Assembly (NCBI GenBank): GCA_910589415.1
Contig: OU342630.1
Location: 20,617,867-20,681,866, forward strand
Direction of reading: 5' to 3'
DNA length: 64,000 nucleotides
From: Malachius bipustulatus
Lineage: Eukaryota > Arthropoda > Insecta > Coleoptera > Melyridae
Position numbers and translations under genes: made by a program. A model generated the notes under the pieces. That model ran no database searches. It was not told the origin of the DNA and saw nothing but the letters and a program-made list of their open reading frames with translations. Positions 31,206 through 43,783 of this stretch are shown piece by piece; position 1 is the stretch's first letter, and each line of letters opens with the position of its first letter.

Positions 31206-31742
31206 CTATCAGTCAGATCCAAATCCAGGTTACATTACATATACATTGTTCATTTCATTATCACAAAATTCCACCTTTTTTTTTTTGGTGGTTATTGTAT
31301 TTTTTTTATTAGCACTAACATTGCAAGATTCGCGTTTAACTGATACATCTTTCCTATTCTCTGGACTAATTTCTTTTGTTTGATCGAAATCTTCTGCAAC
31401 TTAAGGTAAAACTTAAGGTTTTGCTTGTTTTGGATTACTTTTCGAATTAAATTTGGGTTTATCTTCAATATTTTCTGGTAATATCACTTGTTGATCGTTT
31501 TCATCCAACTGGGTTTTCAAAATCTCATTTTTAGCTTTCATTTTTTTTTACATCACAAATGTTCACGAAAATATCTTGATTCTTATCAAAGTTATCAAAG
31601 TCAAAAAAACAATTTTTTTCTTGAAACTTCAACACCCTGTAGTTTAAAAAATGAGCTTCTTAGGACATACATTTATACTTACTTTTTTTCTTAAAATGAT
31701 CTCATCAATCACCCCCTGAATTTTCTCGGTTCATTTTAGATA

Positions 31743-32777
31743 CACCAAAGAGATGATGTCTCCATAGTCACCACAAACTACAACACTTGCTGGACAAACT
31801 ATATTTTTGATTAAGTAACTAAGTTGATCAAATTCGTTTGGCAATATGGGCACAAGTTAAGTTACTGTTACTTAAAGTATTTTGAGCTACAATATGTGGT
31901 TTGTTTTTGAGCTATAACTAGTCCTTAAAGTTTTGGGGATGCACACATTATATTACCTACAAAATGTAAACTCTCAGGCTCCCTTAAATATAAGTACAAA
32001 ATAAGAATAACAGACTGAAGAAATTGATTTTTAATATGAATCTTACAACTTGCGTCTTTCAATTTATGCTTCATATTTATGAAACTCCTTGTATATCATC
32101 AGTCCATGATCATCTGATGTAATTTACGTCATCGAAATAAATAATAACCAATGGTGCCAAAAACGACTAACAAAGCACAATTCAAACATCGGACATTGTA
32201 GAATTTACATTGTATAATTAATAAACGATAAAAGTTCAAAGCTTTTCTTACGATATGTGTATAAGTTTATATAATCAGTTTGAATTTATAAAAATTGGGA
32301 AATAATTGCATAGCTTTGATCTCCTAGTTAAAAAAAACCCTTAAACATAAAGGCCTCCAGCTCTGTAATAGGTTTTATGTAAGTTTTTGTAAAAAATGGT
32401 CTCTACTTTTGAATTTGTAGGTATAGCTTGCTGGGTAGCAATTTGAATAAGTTGTCCTTTGTTTTTTTAAGTCCTGTTTTAAGTTGTTAGCTATTGTTAG
32501 CAAGTATCTATTTTCTTAGCCAGTGTGATTTGATAGATCTTTTTATTAATTAATTGCAAGAAAAAGACAATTATTAGTATTGATTAAATTCTGCAGTGGA
32601 TTAACGAGTAGGTTATTGTATTTGTCGTTGGTTACTTATGTTGGAGTAATGTTTAGAAATTATTTGGTAAAATCGATTCACAAAATATGTTACGGTCTAG
32701 TTGATGTTTTACTGAAGATGTGTCTATTTTACGAAATTACCTGAGTAGCTTGCTTGCCTAAGAAATCTTTATAACCT
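31743..32777. other. No gene recognised
   Basis: AT-rich intergenic-type sequence with only short frames. Confidence 0.45.
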
Positions 32778-32780
32778 AGT

Positions 32781-33019
32781 GGTCCGGTTGCACAAACGTT
32801 AATTACAGATCTGCCAGATAATTACTGATTTTAAAATGCCCTGTATTATCAAAATGTTGGTCTGATATTGCTGGAAATAAATTCTACTCCCTTTTAGAAG
32901 AGTTAATGACTGATCAAAAATAAAAGATAATTCAAAATATTCACCCTATTTTCAAAATTTACAATTTAAAATCAGTAATTATCTGACAAATCTTTAATTA
33001 ACGTTTGTGCAACTGGCCC
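32781..33019. mobile_element. 239-bp Harbinger-like MITE
   Basis: Ends GGTCCGGTTGCACAAACGTT and, on the opposite strand, GGGCCAGTTGCACAAACGTT. The inverted similarity extends through AATTA...GATAATTACTGATTTTAAA for about 55 bp. A 3-bp AGT flanks each side (32778-32780, 33020-33022). A 3-bp duplication with GGGCC-type ends is characteristic of PIF/Harbinger MITEs, although TWA is the usual target. Confidence 0.72.
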
Positions 33020-33022
33020 AGT

Positions 33023-33890
33023 GTGTTTTTGTCTGACTGATATTAGGACAGGCTCTGGCTTTTATCATATTCAGTGTTCGGTGTCCAAAATAACAACGGC
33101 CAATTTATTCCTGCCAAAGTTGAAACTTTGAAAAGGTTGAAATGTGTGGATGTGTGTCATGCAACGATTCAGTTATATCCGATGTTAAATAGATCACATT
33201 TTAGAATAGATCAGAAAAATTAAAGAAAGAGGACATGTAACGCACATAAAATCTATGTCCTGTTAAGTCATGGACTCATGGATTAACAATCTTACTGCTG
33301 AACATAGGGAATAACATGACACTAATGTCATATTCTTTGTTAACCTTTTGAACGGGTAATTTTTCATCCGACGGGGTCGTCCACATACACAGACGGAATG
33401 TTGTGTGATGATCCTTTCCCTTGTGTGCTGACATCAGTCAGTTGTTGAAAAAAAAAGGTTAGAACTGATCAATGAACATGAAAATTACAGGGGTCTCTCC
33501 CGTCACAGTGTCGGAATCTTGAAAATCTGAGTCCACTTGAGATGTTAATATAATTTTGTTATTTGCAATTTTTAAATTTGATTTAGTGTCAAAAGATTTT
33601 TATCCCCCCATTTCAATTTTAAATGTCTAAATTTCCTGGCAAATAAGATTGAAAAAAACGTTGAAAATTTGACAAAATGAGAACTTCAAAGTTTCTGCTG
33701 CAAGTTATAACAAACCGAGTAACAAACTATTCTTGAGAATAAAAAAAAAATTGTTCACATTGCCTTAGATAATTTTTTTATTTTGACAACCACCAAAGAA
33801 GCATCTGTGAGATTATAGATTTTTTTAGATGTATAGAACTCTTTTTAAATCAAATTAGGGGTTTTAAGTGTCACTCAACGGGTCGAACGG
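33023..33890. other. No gene recognised
   Basis: AT-rich sequence without supported features. Confidence 0.45.
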
Positions 33891-33898
33891 GGTTTGAG

Positions 33899-34323
33899 CA
33901 GAGGCGGATTTACAAATGTGCCGCCTATAGGCTGAATCAAATTGCCGCCTATGGTATTAATTAACCCTTGTTGCATAGAATTCGGGGGTTCCCTCCCGGG
34001 AAATTTTGAGAATTATTTGTTAAAAAAGTGATGAAAAGATCGCAAAATGCCAGAATTTTTAGTGCTCTAGGCTCTAGCCTGATTTTAGTGGGTAAACAGG
34101 CCGCGTGTTCTTGTGGGCTTCAAAAAGAATATTAATTGAAAGGCGAAGCGGGGTTTCGAAAGGATTCGAAACGGTTTTCCCCTCTCGATAAAGCGCCGCA
34201 GGCAAATTTTTTTTTAAATATCCAAGGTCACGCAATTTCCCAGCACTCGAAAATATTTTTGGTCTTCGAAAATTTGCCGCCGTAGGCTATAGCCTACTTA
34301 GCCTAATCGGAAATCCGCCACTG
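33899..34323. mobile_element. 425-bp hAT MITE with perfect 8-bp TSD
   Basis: Ends CAGAGGCGGATTT and, complementary, CAGTGGCGGATTT. The flanks are the exact duplication GGTTTGAG (33891-33898 and 34324-34331). Subterminal GCCGCC...TATAGGCT words occur near both ends. An 8-bp duplication with CAGNGGCGG ends is diagnostic for hAT. No transposase frame. Confidence 0.9.
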
Positions 34324-34331
34324 GGTTTGAG

Positions 34332-37300
34332 TTAAAGAACCGCCACTGTATTTATTATTGTTTTAGCGTACTTCAACCTGCTTGAAACATATGTGTGTAT
34401 CACGGTATCATCTCGGGAGCTGCTCAGCTGCGGAGCTCTCATCTGCCATTATCAGTATAACTAATAACAACAACTGAGAAAAGTTGTTGGTTCTAGGACT
34501 AGAAATTAATTAAAAAAATAAATAATTTCATGCGAAACTTCAATTAGAAAGTTATTTTCCATATTGGACGCACACAAAAATTAGGTCAGTTATTTGTTTC
34601 AAGAAGTGATGGTATTAAAGCACTGAGCGATACTAACTTCGAACATTTCTGATATTTTGTGAATCGATTTTTATAATATCAGTAACTTCGATCTATTTAA
34701 CATCAAGACCTTTATAGATCAACCTAGATCACCAGAAAAATATTGTTTTTGTGATGATTATCTACAATTTATTTTTGTTGTCATAAAACTGTCGAGATAA
34801 ATCAGAATAAATTGTATGATCAGTCATAATATTAACATAATGTGTCCTAATTATTTAGCATGAAAGGATTTGAATTTAACACGAAACAAAAATACATATA
34901 GCTTTAATTCTTATTTATTGATCTAATGATGCCTAAATATTCCTACATTTTTTGTGTTATTTATTTAATGTGCTGCATGATTTAAATTATCTTATTTTTA
35001 ATAAACTGTGATAGTATTATATTATTTTTGAATCTTTGTGCTCAATAAGTTATTTAAGTCATTTTAAAATTCTGTATGGTATGTGTTTTCTTCTAGGGGA
35101 TTTTGGAAAATCCTATTATCCTTAATTTTATTATTATCAGTTTTATAATGAAAGTAATTATACAATAGACCTTTGCAGTTTTACCTGTGCAATGTTATGG
35201 TTCGCTGACTTCCGGTGGCGCGTTTTTTAAACCGCTGTCAAGCTGACTCGATATAATGCCAAAACTTCACACGAAATCAAGAGCCAAAACCTCTCAAGGT
35301 CTTGATTTGACATAACCATTTTCTACAATAATCATTGTTTAAAGTTGTTGTGTGGCCTATCGAATAAATCAGCAATTGCGAAATAGTATGATTAGATGCA
35401 ATGCATTTCTAAAGCGCAAATATTTACCAAGTAGATGGATTTAAGCTACAAAGGGCCATTATATGATTACAAAGATATTGTGGTCAAAACCACATTAATT
35501 TGTTCTGAACTAAATAGATACCTATACCTCTCGATCTTATCAGCAACTAATATGTGATGCAAATGATGATGTAAGGTAAAAAAAAATTTAAGCATCATTA
35601 ACATAACACCATGACAGTACAATATTTTTTGCGGTATTAAAATTCCGTCAACTGTCTGTACTGTTACCAGAAGGATGAACCTACCGCGTTCATTGCCAAA
35701 AGGTAACAGGTAAAATTGCAAAGCTCTATTATTTTGTATTGTTGATATTTTCACTTGAACTTTATAATTATTTTCATTCAAGAAAGCTACTTTATTGTGT
35801 TCTTGGAATTGTATTCCTAAGAAATTAGTATTTTAATTCTAAATTACTTACTTCATTACACAAATTTGACTTTGAATTGCCCTGGAAATGCATCCTAGAC
35901 TTCACATCCTTCAGTATACTCGAACAATCCAGTGGTTGGAGGATGTATATGGATAGGGGTTTGTCTACTGCAGAGGAGGCACAAAGGCACCAACGGATGC
36001 CTAGGTGCCAGTGAGAAATCACTAGGTATTTTGACTTTTTAGTGATTTTCTGTTATCTTTCTTCTTGTCTCTTTATGTTTCCAAGAACTCATCTATCTTT
36101 ATCCCTTTCATTCTAGCATATCTCCTGGATTTAAATTCAGTTTTCAACAAGTTTTTTATGGTCGCAATTCTAAGGAAATACAATTTTATAATTTTTTTCA
36201 TAATGTAACTGTAAAAGTAGATGGAACTCCAGCAGATTATTATTGCTTTTTGCATAAATACCTGTAAAACATGTTGGTCATTCTAGTTTTCTTTGGTTAT
36301 TCTGTTTTGAATTTAATCTGAAGAACTTTGCTGAATATTATTTTGATATTCCTTCAAAATTTTGGGTACCATTAACACCAGCCTTCTGTTAACATGTTTT
36401 CATTTTTATTCGAGAATATCCTGTATCTCTAATTGGAAATTCTATAGTATGGTTATATTTTTTTTACTCGGTGCAATAACGAAAGTTAGATATTTACGCA
36501 ACAACCATTCTGTTTCACAGACCAAATCTTAACTGTGAAATTAGATATCACTGGTCAATTTTTTGTACTAGAGATAGGTGCTTTTACTAAAAAACATATA
36601 TTTCCCAAAAACTTGGCATGAAGAATAAGTAATGAAACTGTAAACAAATTTTTTTCAAATGAGAAAATGGTTTTGAGAAATTTGCTTGGAACTAAATTTA
36701 AATAATTTAAATGACATTATGTCAGTGGCAATAGTGGGATTAGACAGTTGCAATAGTTTATAATAAATGCCTTGCATTACCGATGACCTCTTTTCAACTA
36801 AAATGTAAATGTTATTATTGTTAAATTGCATATCATTGTGGTAATAAATTTTTAACACTCTAGTAAATCTAACATTGAGTGTTTGGTTTTCTTGACTGTG
36901 AATAATAATTACATAAAACTGATAATAAGCGAATAAGTTATTATGCTAGTCTTGTATTTTATAATATAACCAATTTTTTGGTTTAAATGTGTGAATGTTT
37001 TTTAATTAGCTGAAAAGTGACTACTCTAGATTATAGTTTACCTAATATATTACCTACCTTAAGGCAAAAAATTTTATACGATCCAAAGATAAATTAGAAA
37101 ATAAATGTAAAGTATTGCTTTGCTCATATTCTTTATTATTTTATATCTTCTCTATTATTTATTATAAAAGTGTGACTGATTTTATTCTTATACGGTCGAT
37201 TGTCTTTTCCTGCTGAGAGATCAACAAACGCTGAGAGGCAGATACTCTATATAACTTCAGTCATTCTTATAGAATTCAAGCTCTATCTTGGCCGTATCTA

Positions 37301-38655
37301 TCTATATCATATTCAACGATAAAACAAAACAGAATGTTTGAATGTAACCTTTAATGTCAAGGTAGTGAATGTTATGCTACTGTTGTCATGTTTAGAATGA
37401 TTCAAAGATGTGGCAAATCTTGACTGAATAGATATGAATTTGACAATTAAGCCCGTATTTATATTATAAACAATAATTACCTGAATAATTACGAAATCAG
37501 TTATCTCCATCTCATTCTAATGCATAAAAATTGTATATCTCCATCCCATTTATTTAATTATTTATGAGGTATTACAGGACAGAAATGATTTGTGAATCCG
37601 GGCATTAGACTCTCTGATTGCAATGTTTGTTGATCGATTGGTATGATTGACTGGAATATAAACAAAGCAATATTATGAAGAAAGTCTTGTAAGATGCTCA
37701 TTTGTATGTATTAATTCAGTTCAAACATGTCGGTAGAGGACATGAAAAGCCAACATTTTCAGAGGTATTTATACGATTACAAATATTGCTTTCCTAGTGT
37801 GTGGTATTTGATAACAACGATATATTCATTAATTGTGCAGAAAATAGAACCAGTGAATAGAGCCGCTAATAATGTTATTAAGTTTTATTTACCAAATATT
37901 CTTACTCTTCATATACATACTTAATACTTGGGAATACATAATCATACATAATGCATATAACTTGATATGGTTACTTGTGTTATTATTTTGTATTTAATTT
38001 GTAATTATTGTAAACGTTATTATTCTACTCCCATTTATCTTCAGACAGATACAAAAATTTTATGCACAATTTTCTTTGGTAGATTTACAAAATTACATAT
38101 TTTTGAACGTGCCTCCTTCAAAATCTAATCCCTATTCAATACCTCACTTTTGTAAAACCTCCAAGTTTCTTGATTGATATAATTATTATTCTAAACTAAA
38201 TCAAAAGAGTGAGAATTACCCTGCAAACATATATGCATATGTTGCCATAATTTTTGTTTTGTTTTGTTATATTATATACATATATGTAAAACTTCAATTT
38301 TAAAATCCAGTTAGTTATGTTGGTGGGTCATAATTGCTTTTCATCCTTAAGCTTAAGTTAGGTTTTACCTTTCCTGGTTTAGTTAAGTGATTTAAACTTA
38401 TATCGAGATATTTTTTGTATATAGTACTTTGTACAGGCTTTTTAGATACAAACAAAACTATACTATCAAAATAAATTTGCTAATTTGAAGTATTGAACTT
38501 GTTTTTACTATTATTCCTCCCAAAAATCCCATGAACATTAAAAACAAATCATCACAATAATACTGTGACATAAACATTTTCAACTTCTGATTTAAAGACA
38601 TAATATAAGACAAAATTCAGCTCTCAAGATGAAAATCTTACTGATTTTCACTTAT
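34332..38655. other. Gene-poor AT-rich stretch
   Basis: No exon with coherent protein content and no paired repeat was found in this 4.3 kb. A short GC-richer patch at 35205-35290 contains an imperfect inverted word (GAAATCAAGAGCC...AAGGTCTTGATTTGAC) of unknown meaning. Confidence 0.45.
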
Positions 38656-39100
38656 ACAGGGTGAGTCATTTTAATCTTCAAACCCGAATATCTCTGTTGG
38701 TAAGCCAGATACAAAAAAAATGTGCAGACAAAAGTTGTTCAGGACAATGGGGGTCATCTGACTGTACTAAACTTTCGACCTTGTAGACCAATTTCAAGGC
38801 CATTTGAAAGTCGAGATAATTTTTTAAATAGGACAGCCTGTATATTATTGTATTTTTGTATTTCCCAAGAAAATCCAATAAGAATAGTTTTTACAGTTGC
38901 AGTCTAAAATGAGTAGGTTATGAGTTATAAACAAGTGAAAATCACAGTGTTTCATTTTGAAAGCAGTTTTCATCAGAGAAATGGCACCAAATATCGAAAA
39001 ACGGCTTACATGTTCCTATCTTAACTTTTCGTGGGTTACCTTTCCCTTAATTTTTTGAACCAATCAGAAGAGAAAAGTGGAACTCTGTACACATTCATTA
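38656..39100. repeat. Single arm of a CAGGGTG foldback relative
   Basis: Begins TACAGGGTGAGTCATTTTAA and contains GTTATAAACAAGTGAAAATC and ACGGCTTACATGTTCCTA, words also found in the arms of the 61.4-63.9-kb foldback (62950-63060). The matching opposite arm is not seen, so this is a half element. A related start, ATGGGCCATTTTAATC, is at about 48505. Confidence 0.5.
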
Positions 39101-40235
39101 TTGTATAAATCTTTATCTTTGGATGTGCCACTCAACGGTGGGTAGGTTGATGGGCGGATTAGGTAGGTATAGGTGGATTAAATAAGGTAGGTAGTTTTTT
39201 GCAAGGGAATTTGATCGGCATGCATGTTTGTCAAATTGATTTTGATGTTTTCATTAGATTTTTGCCTGTTCTTGAAGCCCTTGAATCAGTTCATTATTAA
39301 TGAATTTAAGTCCCTTAGTTTTAACGTCACAGGCTGATGGAAACCTTTTAAATGTCACAGCTGGAAACCTTTCCAAACTAACAAATTAAGTAGTGAGGTA
39401 ATGGTTCTATTTTTTTTTTTTTTTTTTAATATAGTCAATGAAGTAATAATTGATTTCATATACTTTTTACATCCTATTGAGATTATGTTCGTATTGAGTG
39501 TTCCCGTAGAATAATTTATATTGACAGTTTGGAAATGTTTCTGAAATGTTGCACGTTGCATTAGCATACTCGCAGATTTCATTCTTCTGGTTGTTCTTAT
39601 TACAGACTCGCACGGTTTTAGTATTTTAAGCAGTTTTTTTATGAGATTGTGGAATTTGTAGATTCATCAAGTATTAAAATAATATTTTTGAATAAGTTCA
39701 GAAAACTTTAGAAATCCATATTGGAAAAAAACACATCTGATGTGTTTTGGCATTCAGTGCTATGAAGGCGTTCAATACAGTGTTTTCTTTTCTTGTATCC
39801 AGGGGTTGTGGTCGACTCTAACTTGTGATTTTCTTATATTATTTCACCGGCTGTGCTGTGATCGACGTGACTGCGTGAATCTGTGTCGATTGTCATAACA
39901 CATGAGGAATTTACGACATTATTAAACTGAAATCAGCAGTATAATGAACGTTTTATTCAATAGTCATAGAGAAATATATATTTTATTTTAAAACATAGGT
40001 TACATCATAATTCTAACAACTATTAAGTTATTATAAATATTAAATATAAGTAACTTATTTTTTATCATTCTGATCCTACAAAAATATGATCAGCCCAGCA
40101 ACAACATAGAAATACGTAAGAACCTTAGAGGAAATATACGGATATGAGCTGTTGACATCCTGGTGAAGCATTTGCTTTTTCAGTCAGTCTGGGGAAAACT
40201 CCATTAAAAAAAAACATTTAGAGACACCGTTCTGT
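39101..40235. other. No gene recognised
   Basis: Contains GGTAGG-rich low-complexity sequence at 39143-39192 and a long poly(T) at 39409-39428. No coding feature. Confidence 0.4.
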
Positions 40236-40400
40236 TCATATTGGTTTTAGATTTTGTAACCAATCTATTGCATCTATGAGTAAGGCGGCAGATATGGAAA
40301 CCATCAACAAATTTAGTTGCTGGACACTCTTCAACAATATGACTAATTGTTTCCTCAACTTTGCCACGAATAACCAATAAAAACAGGAACGAATAATGAA
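40236..40400 (-). pseudogene. Fragment of a LINE-type ORF2 C-terminus
   Basis: The - strand reads RGKVEETISHIVEECPATKF in one frame and, after a shift, DAIDWLQNLKPI followed by a stop. This is the pattern of the C-terminal H-I-V-x-x-C-P knuckle and terminal helix seen at the end of many insect LINE polyproteins. It is very short and frameshifted. A neighbouring acidic frame at 40440-40640 (DEEVSEEDVSDIPQII, then TSDEEIELTDSD) may belong to an unrelated transposase tail and was not assigned. Confidence 0.45.
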
Positions 40401-40654
40401 AGTCAAAACACTATATTTAATAAACATTAATCTGAGTCTGTCAATTCTATTTCTTCATCACTTGTATCTCCACTACTATTATTTGTATTTATAATAATTT
40501 GAGGAATGTCTGACACGTCTTCCTCACTGACTTCCTCATCCGTATGTTGCACACTCACTGTGGTCCCACATCTCCGGCGTCACACCATCCAATGCTTTTC
40601 TCCACAACCGCAGAACATCACCATTCATGCTATCTTGACCTGAAATTTTTGCGC

Positions 40655-42030
40655 GTTTTTTAAACTTTAGGTTATCAGGTCAGCTCGATTTGAGTTATAG
40701 CTGTTGATGTTCCATTGTAAGATTTTCAGTGTCTTTGAGTTGATGTCAGCCAAAGTGTTACTGGGTTTTGGTTTGTTCATGAGATAGTACTTGTTTGTTT
40801 TCAAGTCACTTTTGACCTGGTTTATCCGGGTCAATTGTTCTCTTAAATTTGTAAAACGTCAGGATACGATTTTTTATTTTGTCTTGTGGAGCTTGGAGAA
40901 AGAAGTCATACATAGTTTGTATATCGTAATTCTGTGAGGCACTTTTTGGCTGGCCAATCTGTAGCAGGAAATCGCTTGATGTATTGTGGGGTGTTGTGTT
41001 GTTCGTATTAGCTTTGGTTTGAGTGTCTACTGTGTTTGAAATATGTCTTCCATTGGGATTTATCAGACATTCTTGTTATGTGAAACTTTGGTTGCATGTT
41101 TGTGATTTTCTTTTTCGCCGAAGACTAGGGAAGTCTCTAGGATGTGTTACGAAGTCGTCAGTATTTATGGTTTTTAGGCATAGTTATGAAGCGTCAAAGG
41201 AAAGATAGATTGTCAAGAGCCTTCAGTCTCTTGATTTGTTCTTGTCTTTTATACTCTGGGAAATTTTTATCATTAGAACGATGTTCTACGCTCTTACAAA
41301 GGTAGCATTTAATTGTGTTGCATTGATCATTATTGTCTTCGTAGGTATATATTTGAACAGTTGAAGCATTTACTCTTACCCTTGCATTGAGTGCTTGTGT
41401 CCGTATAAGAGACATTTGTAGCATTGAGTAACCGGAGGAATATATGACACCCTGAAGGGAGTCGACATATCTCAACATATCTGGGTAATATTACTCTACT
41501 CCTCTGAATGTAATCGAAATAGTGGATGTAGGGATGTACTCTTTTTCTCCGTTATTTATTACTTTCCGATTCAGTCTGCGCAAATTCAAGACCTCTATAA
41601 TATTACTAGTGATTAGCGTTTTTAGCTGTTCAACAGATAAATCGAGGTCTACCTGTCTGATGACTCCTTTACAGGTTACGAGATTGTATGGAATGTATGC
41701 TTCTAGTCTCTTGTCTCTAATTATTAGTTTATTATCTATGAAGTTATTCGCCGCTATGTAGCTGGTAAATTCTACACCTATCTTATTTGAGCCCTTAGAA
41801 TTGATTTCCTTTATACCCCGTAACTGTAAATTTAAAATTTCCTTGGCGATTTTTAAATTGCTGTATCTGCCTATTATTTTAAAAAAATACACTATCGAGG
41901 ACGACATCACTTTTCGAAAATCTCCCAAACTCATCAAGTGTCCACTGATCCTGAGCCCCCAGATCACGAAAAAGTGGTTTTCCAAAATTCACCTGCCCCG
42001 GTACATACAGTGCTTTTTTAAGTGTTGCCA
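40655..42030 (-). pseudogene. Second LINE gag remnant ending at the ORF2 start
   Basis: From ATG at about 42032 the - strand reads MATLKKALYVPGQVNFGKPL. After a shift it continues as an RRM-like gag region (YSNLKIAKEILNLQLRGIKE; LVTCKGVIRQVDLDLSVEQL; LRRLNRKVINNGEKEYIPTS). Another shift leads to NTIKCYLCKSVEHRSNDKNF, a worn zinc knuckle followed by PEYKRQEQIKRLKALDNLSF. The gag tail ends and LKILQWNINSYNSNRADL follows at about 40700, the first strand of an APE endonuclease, after which similarity stops. At least three frame breaks. It is a different family from the 21.5-kb remnant. Confidence 0.72.
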
Positions 42031-42179
42031 TAGGGAATAGCATGTAAAAAAATACACCCTATGTTAAGTTATGTTGTCTTGTACTTTAAAAGTCGTTTTT
42101 AATTTTCAATAATAGTACATGTCATCTACTTTACAATACGACCTTTCAGAAAAGCCGGTCGTTGTTTAATTTAATTATA

Positions 42180-42524
42180 CAGGCTGTCCCATTTAGGTAA
42201 AAAAACTGCATGAAACGATAAGAGATACGAAGTCGGTTAAATTACAAAAAAGTTGCTCTGTTTTTAGACGAGCATTTGGCAATTTTTTGGCAATGTCTCA
42301 AAACAGCTTTCAGATTTCAAAACAGATTTCAAATAATAAAGATATTTGACAAAAATAAAAAATCTCGATTTTTCAGGATATTTCAGGAACGGTCACAGAT
42401 ATCTTGTACGTCTTGACAGATTCGAGATGGCCACAAAATAGAGCATCTTTTCTCTAATTTAACCGACTGTATCTTTTAGCGTTTAGGAGATGCCCATGGT
42501 GAACTCTGAAATAAAAGACACCTG
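42180..42524. repeat. 345-bp imperfect foldback, TA-flanked
   Basis: Ends CAGGCTGTCC... and, complementary, CAGGTGTCTTTT..., flanked by TA (42178-42179, 42525-42526). Internal complementary words GTCGGTTAAATTA and TGCTCTRTTTT support a single hairpin. More diverged than the neighbours. Confidence 0.6.
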
Positions 42525-42530
42525 TATAGA

Positions 42531-43783
42531 TTTTGCACTTCATCAGGAAAATCATCCAAGATCAACATTTTGTTTCATTTCCGGTATCTCCATTCAGTAT
42601 TTTTCAGAATACGCTGTCACTTGAGAGAAGTTAATTGCACAACTGTCAAACTACATCTGCAAATGTGTGAGAGCATTTTAGGAAGGTACAGGGAGGCACA
42701 GGTGTTTTTACTAGTCTGTTCATTCGGAATGCCTAGTTGAATACAGACTTGGTCTCACACACCGTACGCAACTATTCGAAGGTTAAGGTACAGTATTCCA
42801 GGAGTTCTGGTGTGGTTATGGTATAGTGAAACTAATTTTTTAAAGTGTATTTTTTACTTTAATCTCATATAAATACATATTTTATAAGGCAGTTACCAAT
42901 AATAATTATTTATGAAATATATTATATTTTCAAATTTAAATCTATACATAACATTTGTTAGTTTCTCACAGTGTAACAAATAGTACAAAAACGAATACAG
43001 TTTTTGCAAAAACAAAATAGTTTATTTTAAAATATAAAAAATATAATTTATAGAAGTGTAACAACAGTTCTTTAGTTAAACTAAAGAACATACGTATGCA
43101 TTTCAAATGAAGTTTCTTAGAAATCACTGTTATTTCTACACAGGTATTTCAGGGTCTAACCTAATTTTTAATTATTGATATTTTGTAGGCTTTAATGACT
43201 GGCATTTCACGTTTTTTTGCTATATTTCTTTATTTAATTTGTACGCAAGAAACTCGCACTGCACATCGTTTCTCCTAGGCCGGCTCGGTCAATTTGCATT
43301 GTCACAATCATTAGATACCGAACGTCTGGAGTGTGGGATGCGAAAAATCGACGCGGTCACATTGACCGAGTCGGCGGTGGAAATTTTGTAAAAACTAATA
43401 ATTATTAAATAACACTAATAAAAATTGCCCCAGCCGATAGGTTTGCGCCATGGGGACTATGAATGGTTAGAACTAGAAGGGCAAGAAAAATTGTCAGATC
43501 TCTTTCCCGCATCAACTTGAAAAATGTGCTGAACTATGGCTACGTTCAGAAATGTAGCGTCAATTTTCGAATCAAATATTGCTTTTGAACAAGTTTTGAG
43601 GTAGATACCTTGTATTTTCTGTATTTACCAACACACACACATGTTTAAAATGAAAGAATTTGGGGAAGAAAAGAAAATGGTTTTGAATTAAAATTTACCC
43701 TCCTAAAATGCTTGTGCTCCTAGGCTATAGCCCTATTAGTCCAATGGTTAAGACGGCCCTGACTACTTGACAATCAAAATATA
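42531..43783. other. No gene; two small repeat traces
   Basis: A hairpin-capable pair GGCTCGGTCAATTTGC... / ...ATTGACCGAGTCGGC lies at 43277-43375. A hAT-like terminus reads CAGGGCCGTCTTAACCATTG on the - strand ending at about 43761, with no partner. Otherwise AT-rich. Confidence 0.4.

Larger units (their letters stand above)
30388..31740. mobile_element. Palindromic TA-flanked element with hammerhead-bearing loop
   Basis: Inverted arms of about 140-150 bp (30388-30535 and 31600-31740) contain ACCGAGAAAATTCAGGGGGT, then CAGGGTGTTGAAGTTTCAAG, and their complements. The flanks are TA (30386-30387; 31741-31742). The 1-kb interior carries a 103-bp direct repeat (30542-30644 and 31121-31223, about 92% identical), each copy holding a hammerhead ribozyme on the - strand. 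No protein is encoded. Confidence 0.7.

Noticed and set aside
38920..39000. Another hammerhead (CTGATGA on the - strand at about 38970 with GAAA nearby)
   Set aside because: Stem II does not pair and there is no NUH cleavage triplet closing stem III.
40440..40640. Acidic frame as a transposase C-terminus
   Set aside because: Frames are broken and the acidic tail alone is not diagnostic of any family.
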